From the NCBI GenBank assembly GCA_945928865.1, contig CAMENZ010000010.1, positions 1 through 45,940 of the forward strand: a DNA stretch of 45,940 bases, in the 5' to 3' direction. The translations under genes and the position numbers were made by a program. Below, piece after piece: positions 1 to 10,148 of the stretch (within the stretch, counting starts at the first letter, position 1; each line of letters opens with the position of its first letter). The stretch comes from an uncultured Clostridia bacterium. GTDB taxonomy: Bacteria > Bacillota > Clostridia > Peptostreptococcales > Anaerovoracaceae. The notes under the pieces are model-generated. The model worked only from the letters and a program-made list of their open reading frames with translations, was not told the origin of the DNA and made no database searches.

Positions 1-55
1 TACGCTTAACGCTTGCTATCTAAACCACTCTTTTGTAGCTTTTGTAGCAAGCACA

Positions 56-151
56 GTAAGTGTACGGACACTTACGAAAAAATTGATGAAGCAGCCCTCT
101 GGGAACTGCTTCTTTTTTTATCAATTTTTAGCTTGTTAGGGAGAACCCTAA
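56..151. other. Hairpin cluster ahead of a mobC-like start (candidate oriT or leader)
   Basis: Three perfect hairpins lie in less than 100 bp: GTAAGTGT-ACGG-ACACTTAC at 56-75, GAAGCAG/CTGCTTC at 88-112 followed by a T run, and TTAGGG-AGAA-CCCTAA at 136-151. A strong AGGAGG ribosome site and a mobC-like start follow at once. In mobilisable elements the origin of transfer often lies just upstream of mobC and the relaxase gene, so this could be an old oriT or the leader of a mobilisation operon. The hairpins are seen; the transfer role is inferred. Confidence 0.35.
88..119 (+). terminator. Rho-independent terminator-like hairpin
   Basis: A 7-bp stem GAAGCAG/CTGCTTC with an 11-nt loop is followed directly by seven T residues, the classical intrinsic terminator layout on the plus strand. 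It lies about 65 nt before the mobC-like start, so it could end an upstream transcript or act as an attenuator for the mobilisation genes. Confidence 0.6.
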
Positions 152-184
152 GACCCCGAAATACATTCAAAGGAGGAACTACCT

Positions 185-277
185 ATGGCAAATAGAATAC
201 GAAATGAAAGACTTGAAATTAAACTAACAGAAGAAGAAAAGGCTCTTTTTGAAGAGAAAAGGAAATTTATCAGGTAA
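185..277 (+). pseudogene. mobC-like N-terminal fragment
   Basis: An ATG with a well-placed AGGAGG (171-176) opens a 30-codon frame beginning MANRIRNERLEIKLTEEEK. This resembles the N-terminal ribbon-helix-helix start of plasmid mobilisation proteins of the MobC type found in integrative elements. The frame stops at 277, whereas such proteins usually run to about 100-120 residues. About 30 bp later the first of the attachment-like repeats begins, so the rest of the gene was probably lost by recombination there. The family assignment rests on about 25 residues and is tentative; the short open frame and its ribosome site are certain. Confidence 0.45.
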
Positions 278-312
278 GTTTAGAGCTATTCAGATATTTA
301 CAAGCCTTTCTT

Positions 313-560
313 GACAACAGTTCTATAGTCACACACCCATAAAAACTACTTTTGACAATAGTACCGTTGTTACACTAGGCAAAAAAAGTATTTCTATTGT
401 TACACCTCTCAATTTTCCAGTAGTCAGAACTATTGTCATAACACAGAAAAAGAGATTTCGGTAAATTTTTCATTTACACGAAATCTCTTAATTTCAAGCC
501 TTTTATACGGTTTTAAGCCTTTGTTTTTGACAAAAGAATTATAGTCTCACAGTGAGATTT
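313..560. repeat. Left direct repeat: duplicated rlmCD 3' end with att-like motif array
   Basis: This block matches 1779-2023 at about 80-85% identity by eye, in direct orientation. Read on the minus strand, 506-550 encodes the tail HCETIILLSKTKA-stop, nearly the same as the last codons of the real rlmCD (HVETVVLLSKTKA-stop). Downstream it keeps an equivalent terminator hairpin (AGAGATTTCG at 451-460 with CGAAATCTCT at 479-488, poly-A at 446-450) and four further copies of a motif like GTGTAACAATAGAACT. It is interpreted as the displaced arm of an integration event at the rlmCD 3' end. The palindrome TCTCAC-A-GTGAGA at 545-557 sits at the putative core. Confidence 0.7.
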
Positions 561-738
561 TTAGGCTATTTTGGAAAATTATATATTTCCACAAAACCAA
601 TTGTATTTATAATATTTATAGCATTTCTATTGTTTCAATAAAGTTATTTTTGATTAGGCTATTTATTATATCATCTTGGCTATTTCATTTGATATTTCTT
701 CAAATTTTTCTTTATAATTAACATCACCTATTACGAAG

Positions 739-1683
739 CTATTTTCTTCTTTTCGCACTATACTTTTTGCTCTTTCTTCGTGCCGTTCCATCTTCTAAAA
801 TTTCTACATTGCTACGAGATGCCATTTCAAGTTGAACTGCTTCAAATTGTTCTTTTGAAATGATTCCCTCATGATGATCCTTATTCAAATACTGATTCTC
901 GGAGCTGCCGGAATCAGCAATTGCCACATCTCCGGTATACTTTCTCCTTGTCAATGTAGATTCAATTCCTTTCTTGCTCCATCGGTCCTTTCCTCTCGGC
1001 GATTTAATACCGTTTGTTTCTAGCCTCTTTATAATCCCACCAATACTATACCCTTCCAAATACCAATTGAAGATATTTCTGACTACCTTCGCTTGCTCAT
1101 CGTCTATGACAAGCATCCCATGTTTGTCTTTTTTATATCCATAGCAAGGACGATTATATAATCCTGATGTACCGTTCTCCGCTCTCTTCTTCAGTCCCCA
1201 TCGTATATTTTCACTTCTCCATTCATTTTCAGACTGTTCACAGGCTTCAATCACACTGATAAGTAATTCATCGCCTATTGTTTCTGTGTCAATCTTGTCT
1301 CGTTCAAAAATAATTCTTTTTCCTGCTGCTCGAATCTTTCGTATGGCTTCCAGACATTCCTGTGTATCACGTCCAAATCGGCTGATGCTTTTTGTAAGAA
1401 TAATATCAATGCTCCCATTTTCACATTCACTAATCATACGACTGAACTCAGGTCTATATGAATCTATCTTTGCAGAAGCAACATCAATAAAAATATCCGC
1501 TACGAACCATGTTCTATGTGCAGACGCAAGTCTTGTTAGTCCTGATGCCTGTATTGCCAGACTGTCCATTTGTTCTTTATGGTTTGTACTTACTCTGACA
1601 TATATTCCAATGGCATAATCTTTTATTACTCGACGAGGCTGTATTATCGTTATATTTTCAGAAATTCCATTCATTTTATCCAT
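739..1683 (-). CDS. Serine recombinase, C-terminally truncated
   Basis: This is a site-specific recombinase of the large serine recombinase (resolvase/invertase) type. The N-terminal catalytic domain shows YVRVST with the nucleophile at about Ser32, a YRPEF motif and ISRFGRD with its conserved Arg. It is followed by a recombinase DNA-binding domain (GYKKDKHG to SRSNVEI). I chose the ATG at 1683 because GGAGG lies just upstream; the open frame extends 26 codons further without such a site. The 314-residue product stops after KYSAKRRK, just where the zinc ribbon and coiled coil of full-length relatives (about 450-550 residues) would begin. Another frame stays open through 666-741 and could encode about 24 more residues, which suggests a frameshift or deletion. 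Flanking direct repeats carry the rlmCD 3' end, so this is probably the leftover integrase of an element that used that site. It is probably defective. Confidence 0.85.
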   Translation of the reverse strand: MDKMNGISENITIIQPRRVIKDYAIGIYVRVSTNHKEQMDSLAIQASGLTRLASAHRTWFVADIFIDVASAKIDSYRPEFSRMISECENGSIDIILTKSISRFGRDTQECLEAIRKIRAAGKRIIFERDKIDTETIGDELLISVIEACEQSENEWRSENIRWGLKKRAENGTSGLYNRPCYGYKKDKHGMLVIDDEQAKVVRNIFNWYLEGYSIGGIIKRLETNGIKSPRGKDRWSKKGIESTLTRRKYTGDVAIADSGSSENQYLNKDHHEGIISKEQFEAVQLEMASRSNVEILEDGTARRKSKKYSAKRRK

Positions 1684-1913
1684 ACTCGGACCTCCTTCAT
1701 AATAAGTTTTAGCATAATAATCTGTTATTTTTATTGTAATGATTATTAGTCTATTTTGCAATTATATTTATTATTTTCTTAACAACAGTTCTATTGTTAC
1801 ACACCCCAAAAACACCTCAAAAACAATAGTCCTGTTGTTACGCCAAGCAAAAAAAATAGTTCTATAGCCACAACCACCTATTTCCAGTGGTCAGAACTAT
1901 TATCACGACACAG

Positions 1914-1952
1914 AAAAAGAGATTCCAGTAAATTGTCCATTTACATGAAATC
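1914..1952 (-). terminator. Terminator downstream of rlmCD
   Basis: On the minus strand the arms GATTTCATGTAAAT and ATTTACTGGAATC form an imperfect stem with a 5-nt loop, followed by TCTTTTTC. It lies about 30 nt after the rlmCD stop codon. A better-paired version sits at the same relative place in the left repeat (446-488). Confidence 0.65.
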
Positions 1953-1979
1953 CCTTGATTTCAAGCCTTTTGTAGAGTT

Positions 1980-4386
<2,407 letters not shown>

Positions 4387-4438
4387 TTATTCGCATCTAT
4401 GAATTCTAAGATGCCCTCCTATATCAAATTTCTAATTC

Positions 4439-4467
4439 ATTATAACCACTCAAAATCCATTTTTCAA
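4439..4467 (-). promoter_or_regulatory. Sigma-A-type promoter for tgt-rlmCD
   Basis: On the minus strand TTGAAA (4462-4467), a 17-nt spacer and a perfect TATAAT (4439-4444) lie about 55 nt upstream of the tgt start. This falls in the only sizeable gap between nrdG and tgt, so the pair probably has its own promoter. Confidence 0.7.
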
Positions 4468-4526
4468 GAATTTCCAATGAACTTAGCCTTTATTTTCAAT
4501 TTTTTTCTGGCTTTTTACATAATTTT

Positions 4527-5039
4527 TTATGCAAAATCCAAAAGTTCCACTTTTCCTGTTTCCAAAGTAGCTTTTACATCTATAATCCTCTGGTTCCTGC
4601 TCCCCCTAAAGACCAGTGTCAAATCCCGCTCCTCCAAATTAAACCTTCCATCTATTAAAATATCTGTAAGATGTAAAAGCTTGATTATATATGGATTTTG
4701 CTCACCTAGCTTTAAGATTTCTTCAAAGGTATAACCTGAATATATTAGCACATTTAAATTTCGCTTTTTTACTTCCACTGCTAATTTATAAAAGGCTTCC
4801 GGTTGGCACATCGGCTCTCCCCCTGAAAAAGTAACCCCATCTAATAGAGGGTTTTCATCTATAGCCTTCATTATCTTATCTATTTCGCAATCATATCCTC
4901 CACTAAAATCGTGGGTTGCCATATTATGACAACCCACGCAGTTATGAGGACATCCTTGACAAAATATTGCAAATCTAATTCCCGGTCCATCTACGATAGA
5001 CTCTCTCAGTACACCTGCGATTCTAATAGTATCTGCCAT
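4527..5039 (-). CDS. nrdG: Anaerobic ribonucleotide reductase activating protein (radical SAM)
   Basis: This activase installs the glycyl radical on NrdD using SAM and a [4Fe-4S] cluster. The CxxxCxxC motif is visible as CPHNCVGC, after GPGIRFAIFCQG, with TFSGGEPM as the SAM-binding GGE region. I chose the ATG at 5039 because GGAG lies 8 nt upstream. An ATG six codons earlier (5057) has no ribosome site. The product is 170 residues, normal for the family. It lies downstream of nrdD in the same direction with a 36-nt gap, so the two form one operon. Confidence 0.95.
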   Translation of the reverse strand: MADTIRIAGVLRESIVDGPGIRFAIFCQGCPHNCVGCHNMATHDFSGGYDCEIDKIMKAIDENPLLDGVTFSGGEPMCQPEAFYKLAVEVKKRNLNVLIYSGYTFEEILKLGEQNPYIIKLLHLTDILIDGRFNLEERDLTLVFRGSRNQRIIDVKATLETGKVELLDFA

Positions 5040-5075
5040 ATTATTTTCTCCGTCCATAATATATAATTTAGAGGT

Positions 5076-7427
5076 TTATAGAGTTTCCAGCTCACCCAAG
5101 TCATGGTTAACTCTGTCCTTTTCTTCAGCAGTTTTTCCATTGTTCCACTGATCTAAAGTTCCTACTAAATATCCTGTAATTCTTCTTATTCTTTCAAATC
5201 CCACATCACTGTCTTCTTCTTTTCTGTGACAATGAGGGCATTCATTATCTATTATTCCTGTATATCCACAACACGGGTCTCTATCTACAGGATGGTTAAT
5301 GGAACCATAACCTATACCACTTTCTTTCATACATCTAACGATTTTTTCGAAAGCATCTAAGTTCTTTAATGGATCTCCATCCAGTTCAACATAGGAAATA
5401 TGACCACCATTTGTTAGTTTATGATATGGTGCTTCTAATTTGATTTTTTCAAAAGCACTAATTGGATAATGTACCGGAATATGGAATGAATTTGTGTAAT
5501 AATTTCTATCTGTTACATCTGAAATGTTTCCATACTTAGCTCTGTCTATCTTAACAAATCTGCCTGAAAGTCCTTCTGCCGGAGTAGCAATTAAGGACCA
5601 GTTTAAGCCTGTTTTATAAGCTCTTTCATCCATACGCTTTCTCATATATCCGATTATTTCTAATCCTAGATTTTGAGCTTCTACGGACTCACCATGATGG
5701 GTTCCTATTAATGCCTTCAGACATTCTGCTAAGCCGATGAAACCTACTGTTAGAGTTCCGTGTTTAATAACCTCTTCTATAGTATCATCAGGTCCTAATT
5801 TTTCAGAATCTATCCAAATTCCCTGTCCCATAAGGAACGGGAAGTTTTTAACCTTTTTCTGTGACTGAATTTTAAATCTATCATAAAGTTGATCGCAAGC
5901 TAAATCCATCACATTATCTAAAAGTTCAAAGAACATATCTAAATCACCCTTAGATTTAATTGCAAGGCGTGGCAAGTTCACAGAAGTAAAAGAAAGGTTT
6001 CCTCTACCTGTTACAATTTCTCTTGTAGGATCATAAGCATTTCCTATAACTCTAGTTCTGCATCCCATGTAAGCACACTCTGTATTATGATCACCCGGTA
6101 CATAGTATTGTGCATTAAATGGCGCATCTAAGAAGCTAAAGTTAGGGAAAAGTCTCTTTGCAGACACCTTACAAGCCAACTTAAATAAATCATAGTTAGG
6201 GTCTTCCGGATTGTATGAAACTCCTTCCTTAACTTTGAAGATATGTATAGGGAAAATAGGTGTTTCTCCATTTCCTAAACCTTCTTCTGTAGCCTTTAAT
6301 ACCATTTCTATAGCCAATCTACCTTCAGGAGATGTATCCGTACCATAGTTTATAGATGAGAATGGCACCTGTGCTCCTGCTCTTGAATGCATGGTGTTAA
6401 GGTTGTGTACGAAGGCTTCCATTGCCTGAAAAGTCTTTCTTCTTATTTCCTTATCAGCAAATTTCTTTGCCTTACCCTGAACTAATTCAATTTCTTCATC
6501 TGTAAGATTAGAAAATTCTTCCTTAAGAGCTTTCTTTTCTAAATCCTTATAATCATTATCCCAAGCCATACAAGGTACTGCCTGAGTTTCTTCTTCTATC
6601 TTCTTTCCTAGAGCCTTAACTCTATCTTCTCCATCTTCAACATCTTTTAAGATGTTAATAGTCTTTCCTAAGTTATTCCAATAAAGCTTTTTATAAGTTT
6701 TTCTAACTCCCGGTGCCATACCATAGTCAAAATTAGGTACAGACTGTCCACCATGTTGGTCGTTTTGGTTAGACTGGATAGCAATACAAGCTAGAGCTGC
6801 ATAGCTTTCAATATCATTAGGCTCTCTCAAATGTCCATGACCCGTAGAGAAACCACCTTTTAATAGTTTCACTAAGTCTATCTGACAACAAGTCATTGTA
6901 AGAGTATAGAAGTCCATATCATGAATATGTATATCTCCCTGCTCATGTGCCTTAACATGTTTAGGGTCAATAACATACATCTTATAGAACTCCTTAGCAC
7001 CTTCTGAACCATACTTAAGCATAGTTCCCATAGCTGTATTTCCATCTATATTAGCATTTTCTCTCTTTACATCATTATCCTTAGCCTCTTTAAAAGTTAA
7101 GTCTTCATAAATTTTCATGAGCTTAGTGTTCATATCACGAACTCTAGTTCTCTCTGCACGGTAAAGAATGAACTCCTTTGCAGTTCTGGCATGACCATTT
7201 TCAATAAGAATTTTTTCTACTGCGTCCTGCACCTGCTCTACTGTAGGAACTTGATTATGGCATATTTCTAAAAGATAAAGTTCTGTTTGCTTAGCAAGAT
7301 ACATAGACATTTCCCTGTCTCTTCCGCCTAAAACCTGAGCTGCCTTAAAAATAGCATCTGCGATTTTATCCACATGAAACTCTACCGTTCTTCCATCCCT
7401 CTTAACTATTTTCCTTATACTCTCCAT
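5076..7427 (-). CDS. nrdD: Anaerobic (class III) ribonucleoside-triphosphate reductase
   Basis: This enzyme makes dNTPs from NTPs under anoxia using a glycyl radical. The N terminus is an ATP-cone regulatory domain (IRKIVKRDGRTVEF). The barrel has TECAYMGCRTRV, the C-terminal zinc site is PCCGYTG...CPHCH, and the radical-bearing glycine lies in RRITGYLVG near residue 755. I chose the ATG at 7427, with GGAGAAGGA directly upstream. The longer frame would start at TTG (7442), inside that ribosome site. The 783-residue length suits an ATP-cone-bearing NrdD. No aerobic reductase is seen in the window, which fits an anaerobe. A candidate NrdR box lies about 100 nt upstream. Confidence 0.97.
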   Translation of the reverse strand: MESIRKIVKRDGRTVEFHVDKIADAIFKAAQVLGGRDREMSMYLAKQTELYLLEICHNQVPTVEQVQDAVEKILIENGHARTAKEFILYRAERTRVRDMNTKLMKIYEDLTFKEAKDNDVKRENANIDGNTAMGTMLKYGSEGAKEFYKMYVIDPKHVKAHEQGDIHIHDMDFYTLTMTCCQIDLVKLLKGGFSTGHGHLREPNDIESYAALACIAIQSNQNDQHGGQSVPNFDYGMAPGVRKTYKKLYWNNLGKTINILKDVEDGEDRVKALGKKIEEETQAVPCMAWDNDYKDLEKKALKEEFSNLTDEEIELVQGKAKKFADKEIRRKTFQAMEAFVHNLNTMHSRAGAQVPFSSINYGTDTSPEGRLAIEMVLKATEEGLGNGETPIFPIHIFKVKEGVSYNPEDPNYDLFKLACKVSAKRLFPNFSFLDAPFNAQYYVPGDHNTECAYMGCRTRVIGNAYDPTREIVTGRGNLSFTSVNLPRLAIKSKGDLDMFFELLDNVMDLACDQLYDRFKIQSQKKVKNFPFLMGQGIWIDSEKLGPDDTIEEVIKHGTLTVGFIGLAECLKALIGTHHGESVEAQNLGLEIIGYMRKRMDERAYKTGLNWSLIATPAEGLSGRFVKIDRAKYGNISDVTDRNYYTNSFHIPVHYPISAFEKIKLEAPYHKLTNGGHISYVELDGDPLKNLDAFEKIVRCMKESGIGYGSINHPVDRDPCCGYTGIIDNECPHCHRKEEDSDVGFERIRRITGYLVGTLDQWNNGKTAEEKDRVNHDLGELETL

Positions 7428-7476
7428 TCTTTCCTTCTCCAATTCCCATATTTTATTTCATATTTTTTAAGCATAT

Positions 7477-7482
7477 ATTATA
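7477..7482 (-). promoter_or_regulatory. Possible -10 element for nrdDG
   Basis: A perfect TATAAT on the minus strand lies about 50 nt before the nrdD ATG. No clean -35 is found at 16-18 nt (TTAAAG lies at about 19), so this is a partial promoter call. The rest of 7541-7680 holds no gene or other structure that I can support. Confidence 0.35.
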
Positions 7483-7522
7483 AGCATTAGTATTTTCAAT
7501 GCTTTAAGCCTTTTTCTGAAAA

Positions 7523-7540
7523 ACCACTATATCTTGTGGT
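7523..7540 (-). promoter_or_regulatory. Candidate NrdR box upstream of nrdD
   Basis: ACCACTATATCTTGTGGT is an 18-bp imperfect palindrome resembling the NrdR operator (consensus about ACACWATATATWGTGT). It lies upstream of a possible nrdD -10. NrdR is the usual repressor of reductase genes in Firmicutes. Its sites normally come in pairs about three helical turns apart, and I cannot find a convincing second box, so the call is moderate. Confidence 0.45.
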
Positions 7541-7681
7541 GCTTTTAATAGATTACTACCAAATAGCCCTACTGTCAAGTCTTAATGGGTCTTTTTTTTG
7601 CATTAAAAACTATACACAATTCTCATCCCATCCCTTTTCCAAAATCCACCTAAAAAGCTCCTTATAAACCCTAAATTTAGT

Positions 7682-7731
7682 TAAAAAAATCACACTTTCA
7701 AACCGGATTTCACCATCCAAAAGTGTGATTT
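7682..7731 (-). terminator. Terminator of the M20-like membrane protein gene
   Basis: A 12-bp perfect stem AAATCACACTTT (7687-7698) / AAAGTGTGATTT (7720-7731) is followed on the minus strand by a run of seven T residues. It lies about 30 nt after the stop codon at 7764. Flanking A/T runs mean it may work in both directions. Confidence 0.85.
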
Positions 7732-7763
7732 ATTTATAATTTAAGCATTTTTCAATTCTGCTA

Positions 7764-9194
7764 CTATTCTTCTACATCTTCTCCCATGAGATGAGTTATA
7801 AATGCTCCGGCAAAATATTCCTTTGCTTTCTTAGATATAACACTATATACTAAATTCTTATTTCCCTTATCAAGCTCTAAAGTATCTACAGGGAAATAGT
7901 TTGCTGTGGAACCGGTGCCTAGCTCTCTTCCACCTGTATAATCCATATATTTTGTCCTAAAGCTTTCTAAAAGTTCCATATTCTTTCTATCTCCTATATA
8001 AGAAGAGCCCTTAGTAAGCTGCTTACATTTTGCACCGCTAAGTCCGGCTATCACCTTATAAGATTCAACCATTTCTTCCATATAAATCGGATCTGAGCTG
8101 AATAAAGAAACTCCTATCATTAACTTACCATCTGATTCTCTAATTTTGCCGATATTAGTTAGTGCCACCACATTGCCCTCATCATCTTTGTAATAAGTTC
8201 CACTGTGAGCAGTGTATAAAAGACTAACTATATGCTCTGCTGAATGTCTTGAAAGAACCCTCTTAGGCATATCCACCTTTTCATAAGTATATTCTATTTC
8301 AGGATAATCCTCACCATACTTGTCTAAAAACTTTTCAATATAGCTTTGGAACTTTCCTTCAACCTTTTCTTCATCATCTTCATTTATAACTAGAGTCATG
8401 GTGCTGCTCTTAGGTGTCATACCTGATGAAATTCCACCTGAAATATTAGCCAGTTCAAACAGTATAGAATTTGATTCAAAATTAGCCAATATGCTACCTA
8501 AAGTCTTAATAGGATTTACATCAGAAGCCTTATCATAGGCAAAATTTACAGGTACATTTTTAAGACTAACCTTATAAGCTGTATCATAACCGGGTTCTTT
8601 ATACACTACCCTACCTGCAACTTCTATATCCCTATATTCTCCTGTTCTGTTACTTAATTTAGATACGCCGCTCTGATTCAAATAAAATATATCACAATCT
8701 TTATATATATATTTCTTATCTAAATTTTTAAGACCAATATTGTATCCATTTAATTCCGGTGAGAAAATAATTCTAAACTTACCATGAATACTGCTATTTT
8801 TAGCCACAGTCATCATAGTAACTATAGGTTCATTATATAGCTCCATATTTTTACAATTAAAACCGGTCACGAATAGAGTAGGCTTATCCTCTTTATGTTC
8901 CTTTGTACCTCTAAAATCAAAAATTACATTATTACTTGCATCTTTAAAAGCCTTTATACTCTTGTTTTTTCCCCAATTAACCAAATATTCAGCCACATCT
9001 TCATTAGTTTCCATAGAACTTAAAGAGTCCATCAAATCTGTTTCATATGCCTTAGACTTTTCTGCTACAATTTCTTCTAAAGTAGGCTCATAGCCCTTAC
9101 TATTTCTTAAAAGAAAAATCCCAAAAGCAATAGCTCCAATTAAAGCTACTATCAATACCCCTATTAAAGTATACTTAATTTTTTTATTTTTCAT
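7764..9194 (-). CDS. Membrane-anchored M20/PepD-like protein without metal ligands (predicted pseudoenzyme)
   Basis: The function is unknown. Residues 8-29 form one membrane anchor after a lysine-rich start, so the rest is probably outside the cell. The order of segments follows the M20 peptidase fold, closest to PepD (Xaa-His dipeptidase): an ETNEDVAEYLVNWGK helix, NNVIFDFRGTKEH, PTLFVTGF where family members have the metal site HxD, HGKFRIIFSPELNG where they have the EExG motif, a lid domain near TMTLVINEDDEEK, then LTNIGKI...KLMIGVSLFSS. The HxD pair, the DN aspartate, the second glutamate, the bridging aspartate and the C-terminal histidine all appear to be replaced. It is therefore probably not a peptidase but a binding or scaffold protein. 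The ATG at 9194 has only a weak ribosome site (AAAGGGA). It is monocistronic, with its own terminator. Homology is inferred by eye. Confidence 0.55.
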   Translation of the reverse strand: MKNKKIKYTLIGVLIVALIGAIAFGIFLLRNSKGYEPTLEEIVAEKSKAYETDLMDSLSSMETNEDVAEYLVNWGKNKSIKAFKDASNNVIFDFRGTKEHKEDKPTLFVTGFNCKNMELYNEPIVTMMTVAKNSSIHGKFRIIFSPELNGYNIGLKNLDKKYIYKDCDIFYLNQSGVSKLSNRTGEYRDIEVAGRVVYKEPGYDTAYKVSLKNVPVNFAYDKASDVNPIKTLGSILANFESNSILFELANISGGISSGMTPKSSTMTLVINEDDEEKVEGKFQSYIEKFLDKYGEDYPEIEYTYEKVDMPKRVLSRHSAEHIVSLLYTAHSGTYYKDDEGNVVALTNIGKIRESDGKLMIGVSLFSSDPIYMEEMVESYKVIAGLSGAKCKQLTKGSSYIGDRKNMELLESFRTKYMDYTGGRELGTGSTANYFPVDTLELDKGNKNLVYSVISKKAKEYFAGAFITHLMGEDVEE

Positions 9195-9348
9195 ACCAAT
9201 TGTCCCTTTTGTTTATTCATATTTTGTATTATAATAATACGGGTATATGATACCACAAAATCTACAAAAAATAAAGTGTTGAAGATTATTTATATAATAT
9301 TGAAAATATGAACACATTGAATTTCAACAAAGAAAGGATTTTTATACC

Positions 9349-10011
9349 ATGTCAGAAAGTCTATATCTAACTTTTGAAATCATAGGGACTATTGCATTTT
9401 CAGTCTCAGGTGCCATCGTTGGTCTATATAAAAGAATGGATATTCTAGGAGTTTGTATATTAGGTCTAACTACTGCAGTAGGCGGTGGAGTTATTAGAGA
9501 TATTTTAGTGGGAGTCATTCCACCAAATACCTTTAGAAATCCTATATACGCTACAGTTGCTATATTAACTGCCATAATAGTATTTATACCACAGGTTAGA
9601 AAAACTTTCCTAAAAAACAGAAGGGTATATGACCTCTTCATGCTTTGGATGGACTCAATAGGTCTGGGGATTTTCACTGTAATCGGAATCAAGGTTGCCA
9701 TGTATGCCCCTATTGACAGTACCATGTTTTTAACAGTCTTTGTAGGAGTAGTTACCGGCGTAGGTGGTGGAGTTTTAAGAGATGTAATGGCTGGAGAAAA
9801 ACCATATATATTCGTAAAACACTTCTATGCCTGTGCTTCTATTATAGGAGCTATAATCACAGTTCTTATATGGGATTATATAGGTGAAACCTTATCTATG
9901 GCAGTAGGCACATTTATAGTAGTTATTTTAAGACTTCTAGCTGCTAAATATAGATGGAGTCTGCCGAAGCCATGTTTTGAAGAAATGAAACAATTAAAAA
10001 AGAACCCTTAA
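9349..10011 (+). CDS. UPF0126/TRIC-family membrane channel or transporter
   Basis: This 220-residue protein consists of two repeated UPF0126 domains, about seven transmembrane helices in total. The duplicated signature is visible as AVGGGVIRDILVG (about residues 43-55) and GVGGGVLRDVMAG (about 130-142). Bacterial members form trimeric cation channels, and some E. coli and other relatives have been linked to glycine uptake, so the substrate is uncertain. The start has GAAAGGA upstream. It is one of only three plus-strand genes in the window, divergent from the M20-like gene and convergent with the rhodanese gene. The 3' gap holds a copy of a dispersed repeat. Confidence 0.85.
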   Translation: MSESLYLTFEIIGTIAFSVSGAIVGLYKRMDILGVCILGLTTAVGGGVIRDILVGVIPPNTFRNPIYATVAILTAIIVFIPQVRKTFLKNRRVYDLFMLWMDSIGLGIFTVIGIKVAMYAPIDSTMFLTVFVGVVTGVGGGVLRDVMAGEKPYIFVKHFYACASIIGAIITVLIWDYIGETLSMAVGTFIVVILRLLAAKYRWSLPKPCFEEMKQLKKNP

Positions 10012-10148
10012 CCTTACTTAGTTAATTCAAAATCTGTACACTTATAGGATAAAAAATGTCGATAAATAAACTGTGAATTTAAGATTTAGATTTTGCTACA
10101 GGAGATTTATGAAACTGGTAATTTATGGTAAAAGTTAGCAGTTGCTTT

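Noticed and set aside
13..195. A 60-codon plus-strand frame overlapping the hairpin cluster
   Set aside because: It runs through three hairpins and a terminator, has no ribosome site, and overlaps the mobC-like start. More likely a regulatory stretch than a protein.
313..560. CRISPR-like array because of regularly spaced short motifs
   Set aside because: The motifs are imperfect, unevenly spaced and match a gene end. No identical repeats, unique spacers or cas genes are present.
7428..7442. Upstream TTG start for nrdD at 7442
   Set aside because: It falls within the purine-rich ribosome site that fits the ATG at 7427.
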